DNA from: Verrucomicrobiota bacterium
GTDB taxonomy: Bacteria; Verrucomicrobiota; Verrucomicrobiia; CAIQCK01
DNA: 64,000 nucleotides
NCBI GenBank assembly: GCA_016235595.1
Contig: JACRJX010000008.1
Location: 169,092-233,091 of the forward strand
Reading direction: 5' to 3'
Both the position numbers and the translations under genes were made by a program. Of this stretch, positions 44,778-52,871 are shown one piece after another. Every line of letters begins with the position of its first letter. The stretch's first letter is position 1. Below the pieces are notes generated by a model, which was given only the letters and a program-made list of their open reading frames with translations, searched no databases and was not told where the DNA came from.

Positions 44778-44795
44778 GCCGGTGACCGGCTTTAC

Positions 44796-44834
44796 GAAAC
44801 GGGAGGTTGCGGTTGCAGCCTCCCGTTTCTTTTT
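44796..44834 (+). terminator. rho-independent terminator after the PagL gene
   Basis: GAAACGGGAGG (44796-44806) pairs perfectly with CCTCCCGTTTC (44819-44829), with a further TGC/GCA pairing inside the loop, and is followed by five T residues. It begins 19 bases after the PagL stop codon. Confidence 0.85.
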
Positions 44835-44847
44835 GCCGCCATCAGCT

Positions 44848-44985
44848 TCAGCCAGTCTTGTCGTCCACCGCTGGCAACTGGAATTTCTTGCGGGAGTAAA
44901 CCTTCACGCTCGGCTTGATGCGCTCCGTGGGCCGAATGCCCCAGAGCCGGCGTGGTTTCGGCGGCGCTGGCTTCTTCCTACTCAC
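44848..44985 (-). CDS. small basic protein overlapping the purN stop (uncertain)
   Basis: A 45-residue open frame from a GTG that overlaps the last codons of purN. It encodes SRKKPAPPKPRRLWGI then RIKPSVKVYSRKKFQLP. The RRLWGI and KVYSRKK segments resemble a family of tiny basic bacterial proteins I have seen without assigned function. No good ribosome-binding site is visible, but stop-start overlap would allow coupling. Confidence 0.4.
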   Translation of the reverse strand: MSRKKPAPPKPRRLWGIRPTERIKPSVKVYSRKKFQLPAVDDKTG

Positions 44986-45616
44986 GGCGCAGCACACGGC
45001 GGCCTTCGATGCGCAACCGGCCCTCGGCAATCAGCCGCACGGCTTCGGGGTAAATGCGGTGTTCCTCGACCTGGATGCGGGCATGCAACGTCTGCGCGGT
45101 GTCGCTGTCGAGAACAGGCACGGCGGCCTGAACAATGATCGGGCCACTGTCCACACCGGCATCCACAAAGTGAACCGTGCAGCCCGCCACCTTCGCGCCG
45201 TGGTCGAGCGCCTGTTTCCACGAGTGCAAACCAGGAAACGCCGGCAAGAGAGCGGGGTGGATATTGATGACGCGGCCGGGAAACGCCCTCAAGAACTCGT
45301 CCTTCAGCACGCGCATGAAACCAGCCAGGCAGACCAGCTCCACGTTGTGCTGGCGCAGGGCGGCGACGTAACGCTGCTCCACCTCCGGTTCCAACTTGGT
45401 GCGAAATTTCCCCGGCGGTATATAGGCCGCTTCGATACCAGCCTGTCGGGCGCGATCGAGGATCTTCGCGTTCTCGACGTCGCTGACGATGACGACGATC
45501 TCAGCGGGAAAGTCCGGCTTCGCGCACGCGTCGAGCAATGCCTGGCAGTTGGTGCCGCTGCCGGAGCCGAGAATGCCGAGGCGGAATTTGCGTTGAGGGG
45601 AGATTGGCTGGCTCAT
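44978..45616 (-). CDS. purN: phosphoribosylglycinamide formyltransferase (PurN)
   Basis: A 212-residue enzyme of de novo purine synthesis that transfers a formyl group from 10-formyl-tetrahydrofolate to GAR. LGSGSGTNCQALLDA binds the phosphate, and the catalytic Asn-His-Asp set is visible in NIHPALLPAFPG and HFVDAGVDSGPI. Length and order are normal for PurN. It lies 31 bases downstream of the sigma factor gene on the same strand. No other purine gene is near. Confidence 0.92.
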   Translation of the reverse strand: MSQPISPQRKFRLGILGSGSGTNCQALLDACAKPDFPAEIVVIVSDVENAKILDRARQAGIEAAYIPPGKFRTKLEPEVEQRYVAALRQHNVELVCLAGFMRVLKDEFLRAFPGRVINIHPALLPAFPGLHSWKQALDHGAKVAGCTVHFVDAGVDSGPIIVQAAVPVLDSDTAQTLHARIQVEEHRIYPEAVRLIAEGRLRIEGRRVLRRE

Positions 45617-45647
45617 TTGAAATTTCAGATTGGAAACTTCAAATGCG

Positions 45648-46772
45648 TCACGCCAGACACAAGGCCAGTTCGCGCAACAGCTCGCGCGAACCGCAGGTTT
45701 GCACGCGTTCGATTGCGCGCTTCTCGCGGCGGTCCACTTCCTGAAAGCTGATGCCGATGAGCCGCGCGGTTTCTTCGAGCGAATACGCCACGCCAGCGGT
45801 GTTGAAGCCGTAACGGAGCACGATCACCTGCCGTTGTTTGTCTGTCAGACACTCAAAAAGCCGCTCCAGCAGCGGGCGGATTTCGCGCCGCGTCATCGTC
45901 TCCGCCGGATGCACAGACCATTCGTCGTGCGCTTCGTCGCGATCCGCCCATGCCGTTTCCAGCGGCACGCGCTGCGGCATCACGTCCAACTGGCGCAGGC
46001 GCGGCAGCGCGTTCACGGGCACATGCACCGGCGCGCGCTGGGATTGCAGAAAACGGAGCATCGCACCGCGAATCCATTCCTGCGCGCACGTCGAGAGCCG
46101 GCAGCCGGTGGTGTTGGCAGTCTTGTCGATCGCATGGAGCAATGCCATGCAACCTTCCTGGAATGCGTCGTGAAACCGATCCGACCCCGACTCCATGCGG
46201 CCCGCGAGGTCATAGACCAGCCGCACGTGCGAAAAGAACAAATCCGTCTGCGCCGCCTTGTAGCGCCGATAGTCGCGCTTGATATGCAGCTTGAGCCTGT
46301 CGCAGAGCGCCACCAATTCGTTCGGCAGCAACCATCGCCGGCGGGAGGCGGGGATGTCGTTCTCGGCGCCCAACTGGAAGAGGATGTGCCGGGCCTGCCG
46401 GGCGGTGATGTTGCCGGTAAAACTCTCCAGCACGCCGAGCAACACGTCTTTTTGCGATTCCACCAGCAACGATTGGATGGCTTGTTCCGTGCTCACGCCC
46501 TGACGGCCACCACGCAGGTCACGCAACTGCATCTCGATCTGGATACTCTGGCGGAACTGCGGCCAGCTCAGCAGCTCTGCAAGGAACCGCCGGTAATGGG
46601 CTACAGTCTGACGCAAACATCGCTCCCGGTCGACGTCGAGCGTCGCCACCGACGCGCCGCTCTCGCGAACATAGCGAATCAGTCGCTCATAGCCATCCGC
46701 CCGATCTCTCGCGCCGGCTTCCGGCCGCGCGTCGGTCTCGGGAAGAGCCTGGTTGGCGGTTACCACAGTCAT
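45648..46772 (-). CDS. sigma-70 family RNA polymerase sigma factor, atypical
   Basis: A 374-residue sigma factor. A helical N-terminal part of about 150 residues precedes region 2 (LFFSHVRLVYDLAGRM, FQEGCMALLHAIDKT, STCAQEWIRGAMLRFL), then a short region 3 (APVHVPVNALPRLRQLD) and region 4 (CLTDKQRQVIVLRYGF, SLEETARLIGISFQEVDRREKRAIE). The region 2.4 residues that read the -10 element differ from RpoD (TCAQEWI instead of TYAxWWI). It may be an alternative, stress or stationary-phase factor. The OMP gene is transcribed divergently 100 bases away. Confidence 0.85.
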   Translation of the reverse strand: MTVVTANQALPETDARPEAGARDRADGYERLIRYVRESGASVATLDVDRERCLRQTVAHYRRFLAELLSWPQFRQSIQIEMQLRDLRGGRQGVSTEQAIQSLLVESQKDVLLGVLESFTGNITARQARHILFQLGAENDIPASRRRWLLPNELVALCDRLKLHIKRDYRRYKAAQTDLFFSHVRLVYDLAGRMESGSDRFHDAFQEGCMALLHAIDKTANTTGCRLSTCAQEWIRGAMLRFLQSQRAPVHVPVNALPRLRQLDVMPQRVPLETAWADRDEAHDEWSVHPAETMTRREIRPLLERLFECLTDKQRQVIVLRYGFNTAGVAYSLEETARLIGISFQEVDRREKRAIERVQTCGSRELLRELALCLA

Positions 46773-46872
46773 ACGAAACTGCTAAACATTACCCCCGACT
46801 GGCACTTGTGGCAATGGCTTAGTGTGTCGGACCGCTTTACAGCGCGGCGATCTTGGGTAAGAATCCCAAATC

Positions 46873-48000
46873 GTGCAAAGGCGGAGTCTATCCGGGAGAT
46901 ATTGGGGCCGATGGCTGTGGCTGATCGCAGGGCTGGCCGCGGCGGCGGCGCTGTCTGCCCACGCGAGGGCTTCGGAAGCGGACGCCATGCCGTCTCTCAA
47001 ATTCTCAGACTTCCTCACTTCGGCCCAGAAGGCGGACTCCGTGCCGCGCTTGAAACCGCTCGATGATCTGGATCTGCACTACACCAAGAACACCTCCGCG
47101 GTCAGTGCGGAGGCGATTGCGCGCGGCCAGCGCTCCGGCGAGGACATCTTCAAAGCCGCCTATGAACGCCCCGTGGCGCGCGATCTGGCTTTGCAGATGG
47201 ACGGCTCGTTGCAGTTTCCGCAGGAGAGTCCGCTCACCGAGACCGGCGCGGCCCAAGGCAGCCTGGCGCTTAACAGCCTCACGACACGGGCGGTTTACGC
47301 CGGCACGGACAACTGGTCGGTGAAGCCTTTCTACTCACACTCGATGTGGAATTACCAGGAACGCGGGATGGCGATGACAAACGACCATGCCGTCAGCAGC
47401 CTCGGTCTCGACGCCGACTGGCAAGCGACGCGCCGCACCAAGCTCACCAGCGGATTGCAGACCAAGCAAGTGGACTACACCCTGTCTGCGTCCAGCTACC
47501 GAGCCGAGATCGGGTCGTTCGGCATCGAGCAACAACTGACCAGCAAACTCAAGGCCGGCGCCAGTATCGGCACCGAGATGCGGGAAGAATTGTCCGGCAA
47601 GCACGTGGTAAACCCCAGCAACGACCTGAACCTGAGCTACACGCTGCCGTACGACGCAACGTTGACCGTCGGCCGCCGCCAGTCAGTTCAGGAGAATTAT
47701 CTGCCGGATTTCTACGAGGACCTCACCGAGGCCTATTATTCACGCCTGAGCCAGCGTGTTTCGCCAAACCTCCATTTGAGCACCTCCGCCGCGCTGGAGT
47801 TCGCCGGCCGAAACAGCTCATTGTCCAGCGTTCAGTCAACATACAATGAGTGCTGGCAGTTCCAGGTCGCACCAACCTACCAACTGCGTGAGGATCTGAG
47901 CGCACAACTGGGTTATAGCCTGAAGGTTTACACAGTGCCGGCGCTGCAGAACCAAACGACGGACAACTGTGTTTTCTTGAGTTTGAAATTCACCTATTGA
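46873..48000 (+). CDS. outer-membrane beta-barrel protein
   Basis: A 375-residue protein from GTG, with a signal peptide (IAGLAAAAALSAHA). Most of the rest alternates polar and aromatic residues in about 12-14 strands, and the chain ends in LKFTY, a C-terminal aromatic signature for barrel assembly. No family name is obvious. It is divergent from the sigma factor gene, which may therefore control it, and is followed after 17 bases by the DUF6941-like gene. Confidence 0.7.
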   Translation: MQRRSLSGRYWGRWLWLIAGLAAAAALSAHARASEADAMPSLKFSDFLTSAQKADSVPRLKPLDDLDLHYTKNTSAVSAEAIARGQRSGEDIFKAAYERPVARDLALQMDGSLQFPQESPLTETGAAQGSLALNSLTTRAVYAGTDNWSVKPFYSHSMWNYQERGMAMTNDHAVSSLGLDADWQATRRTKLTSGLQTKQVDYTLSASSYRAEIGSFGIEQQLTSKLKAGASIGTEMREELSGKHVVNPSNDLNLSYTLPYDATLTVGRRQSVQENYLPDFYEDLTEAYYSRLSQRVSPNLHLSTSAALEFAGRNSSLSSVQSTYNECWQFQVAPTYQLREDLSAQLGYSLKVYTVPALQNQTTDNCVFLSLKFTY

Positions 48001-48017
48001 GCCACCGCCGAGGCACC

Positions 48018-48437
48018 ATGACTGATAAAAATATTCCTGATCTCCAAGCCGTGCTGGTTTGCGAGGACGTCCGGCAGGAAATGAATCCCGCCAGCCAGAC
48101 GCTCGTCGGCGTCGTCAACTGCCTCCAATCGCCGCAGTTTCCCGTCACGGCCTTCAAGCTGTTCGTCTGGGTGCGCTGGTGCGCCGGGCGCGGCCGGTTC
48201 ACGCAACGGGTCCGACTGCTGACCACCGATGAAGTCACGGTGTTGCGCGAGTCCGACTGCGCATTCCAGCTCGCCGACGAAAATGTCAGCGCCACCAACG
48301 TCACACTCTTTGGCGGCGTGCAGTTCGAGCGGCCCGGCGTTTACTGGGTCGAAGTCCACCTCGATGACGAATTGAAAATCCACTTCCCGTTTCCAGTATT
48401 GCAGATCCAGCAACCGCCGGCGGCGAAGAACAATTGA
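48018..48437 (+). CDS. DUF6941-like small protein
   Basis: A 139-residue protein from the ATG at 48018 (GAGG upstream). VLVCEDVRQEMN at the N terminus and GVYWVEVHLDDELKIHFPFPV at the C terminus are characteristic of the DUF6941 family, a small mixed alpha/beta or beta-sandwich protein widespread in bacteria with no known function. It lies 17 bases after the barrel gene and may be co-transcribed. Confidence 0.6.
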   Translation: MTDKNIPDLQAVLVCEDVRQEMNPASQTLVGVVNCLQSPQFPVTAFKLFVWVRWCAGRGRFTQRVRLLTTDEVTVLRESDCAFQLADENVSATNVTLFGGVQFERPGVYWVEVHLDDELKIHFPFPVLQIQQPPAAKNN

Positions 48438-48513
48438 GGGGGACCAGTGGAGTGCGCAGAGTGACCGCGGGCTTTCCCCCGTGTTTCACCCGTATATCCC
48501 GCAGCGCAGCGTC

Positions 48514-49374
48514 CTACGCTGGAGGAGGAGGAGGAGGGAAACGTCGCGACCTGTTTTTGGACGGCGAAATCACCGGCGGACGTTTTGACGCGGGAGCGTG
48601 AGCGCGTTGTTCTTCCACCAACCGGATTTTCGGCGGCTCTTCCGGAACCGGCACTTCGACAATCCTGGCGTCTTTCACCGACCAACCCGGCACCGGTTCC
48701 TGTTCGCCAACCTTGGTTTCAAACGGCTTCCTGGCCCCAACATCATGCTCCGGCGACGCAAACGCGGACTGCATCGTCGGGTTCTCCACGTTGACCGCCT
48801 CGGCAATCCTGGCGGCGGCCGCGTCCAACTCCTGGTAGCCGTTGACCAGCCACTCCAGCCGGCCCGACTGGATGTTCACCAGCAATCCATGCACCGGCAC
48901 CTTCGGCCCGATGATCGGGCTGTGGCGGACGAAATCCACCGCCTTCATCACATTCTGGCTCTCGCTGGCGAAGACGCCGAAGAACTCGACGAGATTGTCC
49001 GGCAGATGCGACCGGTTCACGCCGAGGGCGTTGAAACGTTCGGTGAGTTGCAGCACAGTGGTCTGCCCGACGCGGCAATCGGTGTGACCAATGACGGCGA
49101 TTTCCTTGCCGCCTTTCACCACGCACGCCAGCGCCAGCGAGCGCATCGTGCTGCTCATGGAATGGGTGATGATGTTGCCCGCGTTGCGCAGCCAGATGAA
49201 ATCCTCCTCTCGCAACCCAAGCACTGACGGCATCAGCGGGTTCATCCGCGGATCAATGCACGTCAGCGCCACCACCGGCAGTGAGTCCGCGAAATCCGCC
49301 ACGCGCACACCGGCGTTCTTGTCGCCGGCCACGGCGCGATGGTTCGCATCCAGAATAGCTTCAAAGAGGCGCAT
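48514..49374 (-). CDS. beta-carbonic anhydrase with a proline-rich tail
   Basis: A 286-residue protein. The zinc site is complete: Cys39 and Asp41 in CIDPRM, His97 and Cys100 in GHTDCR, with Arg43 as the Asp partner. It converts CO2 and water to bicarbonate. After the enzyme domain (about 190 residues) comes a 90-residue extension rich in Pro, Glu and Arg that ends in a run of prolines; this is not present in ordinary beta-carbonic anhydrases. It begins 26 bases after the flotillin gene and is likely in the same operon. Confidence 0.88.
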   Translation of the reverse strand: MRLFEAILDANHRAVAGDKNAGVRVADFADSLPVVALTCIDPRMNPLMPSVLGLREEDFIWLRNAGNIITHSMSSTMRSLALACVVKGGKEIAVIGHTDCRVGQTTVLQLTERFNALGVNRSHLPDNLVEFFGVFASESQNVMKAVDFVRHSPIIGPKVPVHGLLVNIQSGRLEWLVNGYQELDAAAARIAEAVNVENPTMQSAFASPEHDVGARKPFETKVGEQEPVPGWSVKDARIVEVPVPEEPPKIRLVEEQRAHAPASKRPPVISPSKNRSRRFPPPPPPA

Positions 49375-49400
49375 GATGTCGGCACGTCCTCAGAAACCAC

Positions 49401-50930
49401 TCAACTTGCCTTCTTCTCGTCCTCGCCTTTCTCCATGGCCTTCTTCAATGCCGGCACCTGTTCGAGCAATTTCTCGAACTTGACGCCGGTGAGGCTCTCG
49501 ATGACGGGCGGCAACTGGCTGATGATGGTGGTGACGTCGCCGGTGAGCTTGCTCGCGCCGCCGCCGGGGCCGTTGCCGGCATTGATGATGACCATCTTCT
49601 CGGTCTTGGCCAGCGGCTCGCTGATCTTGCCGGCCACCGTCGGGAGAATTTCCACGATCATCTGGATGACAGCGGCTTCGTTGTATTGCTTGAACGACTC
49701 CGCCTTGAAACGCATCGCTTCGGCGGTCGCCTTGCCTTGCGCCTCGATGACGTCGGCTTGGGCCAGACCACGCGCCTTGTTCGCGTCGGCCTCGGCGATG
49801 CCGGTGGCCTTGACGACGTCGGCGCTGGCGAAACCGGTCGCCTTCGTGGCGGACGCGGCGCCGGCAGCTTCGGTTTCGAGCTGGAATTTCCGCGCGTTGG
49901 CGAGCGTCTCGACTTTGTAGCGCTCGGCGTCGGCGGGCTTCTGCACCATCGCTTCGAGTTCCTTCTGCTTGCGCTGGATTTCCTGCTGCTGCAACTCGAT
50001 CTGCTTCTGCTTCTCGATGATGCTGACCTGCACTTCCTCGGCTTTCACCAACTGGCCGGTCTTGAACTTCTGCAAATCGTAGGCGAGGTCGGCCTCGGCT
50101 TTCTTCTGGTTCACCGCGGCCTGATACATGGCGACGTTGGATTGGTAGTCGCGTTGCGCCTCGGCGATCTTTGTGTCGGCGGCAAACTTCGCCTCCTGAC
50201 CGGCCTGCTGGGCCTGCGCGGAGCGGATCATCGAGTCGCGGTCGGCCTCGGCTTGGGCGATGATGGCGTCGCGTTTGACCTGGGCGATGCGCGGTTTGCC
50301 GAGCGCGTCGAGGTAGCCCTGCGTGTCGCGGATGTCGCGAATGGTGAAGCTGACGATGCCGAGGCCCATGTTGGCCATGTCACCGGCGGCGACCTCCTGC
50401 ACTTTCGAGGCGAAGGCGTCGCGGTTCTGGTAGATCTCCTCCACGGTCATCGTGCCGAGGATGGCGCGGAGGTGGCCCTCCAGCGTCTGCATGGCGATGT
50501 TCTTAATTTCCTCCCGGCCTTTGCTGAGGAACTGCTCCGCAGCGGTGGCGATGGACACATCGTCGCCCTTGACCTTGATCTGCGCCACGCCGTCCACTTT
50601 CACCGGCACGCCCTTGCTCGTGTAAACCTCCGGCGTCTGCACGTCGATGGTGAGCAACTCCAGCGAGAGCACGTCGGCTTTCTCGATAACCGGGATGATG
50701 AACGTGCCGCCGCCCTTGACGATGCGGAAACCGCGGGAGCTGACATTGCCGTCCGGGTCCGTCACGCGATACTTGCGGCCGGAGATGACCATCACCTCGT
50801 TCGGGCCGACCTTCGTATAGCGACTGGCCCAAACGGTGCCAAAGACGAAGACAACGATGACTAGCCCGACGATGGCGACGGCGGCAAATCCCGCGCCTTC
50901 CGGCAACATGGCGACAAGTGTTGGATTCAT
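49401..50930 (-). CDS. flotillin-like SPFH protein (FloT/YuaG type)
   Basis: A 509-residue membrane protein. One hydrophobic N-terminal helix (about 15-37) is followed by an SPFH/PHB domain (GPNEVMVISGRKYR, VDGVAQIKVKGDDV, VSFTIRDIRDTQGYL) and long Ala/Glu/Gln-rich coiled coils (about 220-420). Flotillins organise membrane microdomains. The preceding gene is an NfeD-like partner, reproducing the yuaF-yuaG pairing in Bacillus. Confidence 0.92.
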   Translation of the reverse strand: MNPTLVAMLPEGAGFAAVAIVGLVIVVFVFGTVWASRYTKVGPNEVMVISGRKYRVTDPDGNVSSRGFRIVKGGGTFIIPVIEKADVLSLELLTIDVQTPEVYTSKGVPVKVDGVAQIKVKGDDVSIATAAEQFLSKGREEIKNIAMQTLEGHLRAILGTMTVEEIYQNRDAFASKVQEVAAGDMANMGLGIVSFTIRDIRDTQGYLDALGKPRIAQVKRDAIIAQAEADRDSMIRSAQAQQAGQEAKFAADTKIAEAQRDYQSNVAMYQAAVNQKKAEADLAYDLQKFKTGQLVKAEEVQVSIIEKQKQIELQQQEIQRKQKELEAMVQKPADAERYKVETLANARKFQLETEAAGAASATKATGFASADVVKATGIAEADANKARGLAQADVIEAQGKATAEAMRFKAESFKQYNEAAVIQMIVEILPTVAGKISEPLAKTEKMVIINAGNGPGGGASKLTGDVTTIISQLPPVIESLTGVKFEKLLEQVPALKKAMEKGEDEKKAS

Positions 50931-50991
50931 ATTCTCGGTTTTCCTTGAGTTGAGAGTTGTTGGACGAGTGGACTGGCGGCGAAAAGGCGAA

Positions 50992-51570
50992 TCAGGAAGC
51001 GGCGACGTAAAACTGCGTGCCGACGATGCGGAGGATCTTCACGGTCTGCCCGTTGGCGAACGCCGCGCCGCCTTCGCTGCGGGCTGGCGCGGTGTAACGG
51101 CTGCCGCCGTGAATGTAGGCGATCTCGCCGACACCGTTCGCGGCAATCGGCGTGATGACCGTGGCCGTCAAGCCGATCACCTGAGCGACCTTCGATTCAC
51201 TGGAGCTTTGTGTCCGGCGGAACACCGCACGGAACAACCAGAACACCAGCGTTGCAATGGCCACCCCTCCCAACGCCGACACCGGCCCGCTGATCAAGAC
51301 CGAGCTGGTAGCTTCGATCTTCGAGAGCACCATCCCGATGCCGCCGAACGCCGTGACAAACGAAGCGATCGTGGTGGGACTGATCGGAGAGAAGCCCGGC
51401 ATGTCGTGCGTGCCGAATCCCGCTTCAGCGTGGCCTTCAGCCCCGATGGCTTCGTGCCCGCCAACGTCTGCATCGTGCCCACCGAACACGTCCGCCATAA
51501 AGGCGCTGACGATGGTGAAAAGCAAACCGACCCCAAAACAGATGAGATAGACCAGGAACACTTTATCCAT
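50992..51570 (-). CDS. NfeD-like membrane protein (YuaF type)
   Basis: A 192-residue protein from the ATG at 51570, five bases after a perfect GGAGG. One N-terminal helix, a His/Asp/Gly-rich loop, two further helices (about 60-110), and a C-terminal OB-fold with GLTATVITPIAANGVGEI and VKILRIVGTQFYV are NfeD features. NfeD proteins bind flotillins. It precedes the flotillin gene by 61 bases. Confidence 0.85.
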   Translation of the reverse strand: MDKVFLVYLICFGVGLLFTIVSAFMADVFGGHDADVGGHEAIGAEGHAEAGFGTHDMPGFSPISPTTIASFVTAFGGIGMVLSKIEATSSVLISGPVSALGGVAIATLVFWLFRAVFRRTQSSSESKVAQVIGLTATVITPIAANGVGEIAYIHGGSRYTAPARSEGGAAFANGQTVKILRIVGTQFYVAAS

Positions 51571-51986
51571 ATCAACCTCCAACCGTCGTTTGTCGGTAGT
51601 TAATGCCTCTCCCTCCCATCAAGCAAGCCCGAAAGCATCCCGCACGGCCAGACGCCGCATCCGCCACCACTTTGCCATTGCGTCGTGCCCACCACGCGCT
51701 ACACTGCCGCTGAAGTCATCAAGGGAACTAACATGGCCGTGCCGATGTCACAACGAGGCTTTGGCGGTTGGTGCAAACGAAGTTTCTCCTATGTGCCGCT
51801 TCGGTGCGATTCCTCAAACCCGTTTGATGCCCAACCTCAGCCAATTGAATCACATCCTCGAAGCGCCCCAAAAGACACAAGCCCGCAACACCGTCCTGAC
51901 GAAGAAAGCGTGAGGAGCCGGACTGCCACGCAAGCTGCACCCCCAACGAAAAGCGAAGACAGAATGACGGCACATCATTACCCTGC
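51571..51986. other. 416-base gap before the PTS island
   Basis: I see no credible gene here. Two short overlapping frames (51590-51913, 51685-51990) encode Pro/Thr/Arg-rich residues without motifs and are rejected. The right half probably holds the promoter of the 51987-54770 unit, but I find no good -35/-10 pair. The base composition becomes less GC-rich from about 51700 on. Confidence 0.5.
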
Positions 51987-52850
51987 ATGAAGGCAGAATC
52001 CACAGTTCATCCGGTCCTCACTGACCACAAAAAGACCTGCTTTGTCATCATGCCCGTTGGGCGCACGCCAAGGCAAAAGGAGCAACTTGCCGCTTGGTAT
52101 AACAGCGTAATTATCCGTGCCGTCATTGATGCCGGCTATATTCCCTGCCTTGCGATGACCGAGCAGCAACCCGTGGAGATCATTAGCGATGTTCTGACTC
52201 ATTTGGCGTTTGATGGCATGGCCGTTGCCGACCTGGTTAATCTTCCGTCCGCGGACGATCCCAATCCAAATGTCATGTATGAGATCGGGGTCCGGCAAGC
52301 ACTAGGGCTGCCTGTGGTTCTCATGGCACAAACAGACCAGCGGTTGCCATTTGACATCAGCAATCAGCGAGTGCTCTTCATCGATCATGCCACCACACAC
52401 GACAACATCAAGGTCGCCAAGGAGAAACTTGTGACGTTCATCGCTGCGGCCAAGGCCGGCGAATTTAACCGTCCCATGGATGCAGTCTACTTTCGTGCCT
52501 CTGAATGCAATCGCCGCCAATCGCAAGATCATGGTTCTCCGTCCTCGCTTAGCCATCGCATTGCCCCACCGCAAGCCGGTGATGTCTCCACGTTCGCAGA
52601 GTTTGCCTCGACTCCATTCTGGTGTTTCTTTGCCAAACGTTCCAATACTGATATCGAGCACGTGTTTCGGGTTTTAGAAACATCTCTCACGTTTGACGAC
52701 TTCCTGCGTTCGTGCCTGTTTCTGAAAGGAAACCCCACAATCTCTGAACGCGAACTCGCCACTTCCGCAAGCTGGAAGGAGCTTAGGACAGAGGTGAATC
52801 GCCTGCGCAAACGACTTGGTCTGCCTGAATTCTCGGACCGGCAAGCTTAG
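51987..52850 (+). CDS. nucleoside 2-deoxyribosyltransferase-like protein (candidate effector)
   Basis: A 287-residue protein. CFVIMPVG at 18-25, a helix with IIRAVIDAGY, then VADLVNLPSADDPNPNVMYE and GVRQALGLPVVLMA (80-114) follow the fold of nucleoside 2-deoxyribosyltransferase-like proteins: the NVMYEIG motif contains Glu99, which aligns with the nucleophilic Glu of that family. Relatives are found as predicted nucleotide-cleaving effectors in bacterial conflict and signalling systems. The last 120 residues (about 165-287) contain no known domain; they are helical with a basic end. It is the first gene of the PTS island, with 21 bases before the next start. Base composition is less GC-rich than neighbours. 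Confidence 0.65.
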   Translation: MKAESTVHPVLTDHKKTCFVIMPVGRTPRQKEQLAAWYNSVIIRAVIDAGYIPCLAMTEQQPVEIISDVLTHLAFDGMAVADLVNLPSADDPNPNVMYEIGVRQALGLPVVLMAQTDQRLPFDISNQRVLFIDHATTHDNIKVAKEKLVTFIAAAKAGEFNRPMDAVYFRASECNRRQSQDHGSPSSLSHRIAPPQAGDVSTFAEFASTPFWCFFAKRSNTDIEHVFRVLETSLTFDDFLRSCLFLKGNPTISERELATSASWKELRTEVNRLRKRLGLPEFSDRQA

Positions 52851-52871
52851 CGTGGAATCACCTTGCTGACT

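Noticed and set aside
46800..46814. TGGCAC followed by GGCAAT, a possible sigma-54 promoter before the barrel gene
   Set aside because: The GG and GC dinucleotides are 10 bases apart instead of 12, so the -24/-12 spacing is wrong.
51590..51990. Two overlapping frames of about 100 residues before the PTS island
   Set aside because: Low-complexity Pro/Thr/Arg composition, no motifs, and overlapping frames; treated as noncoding.
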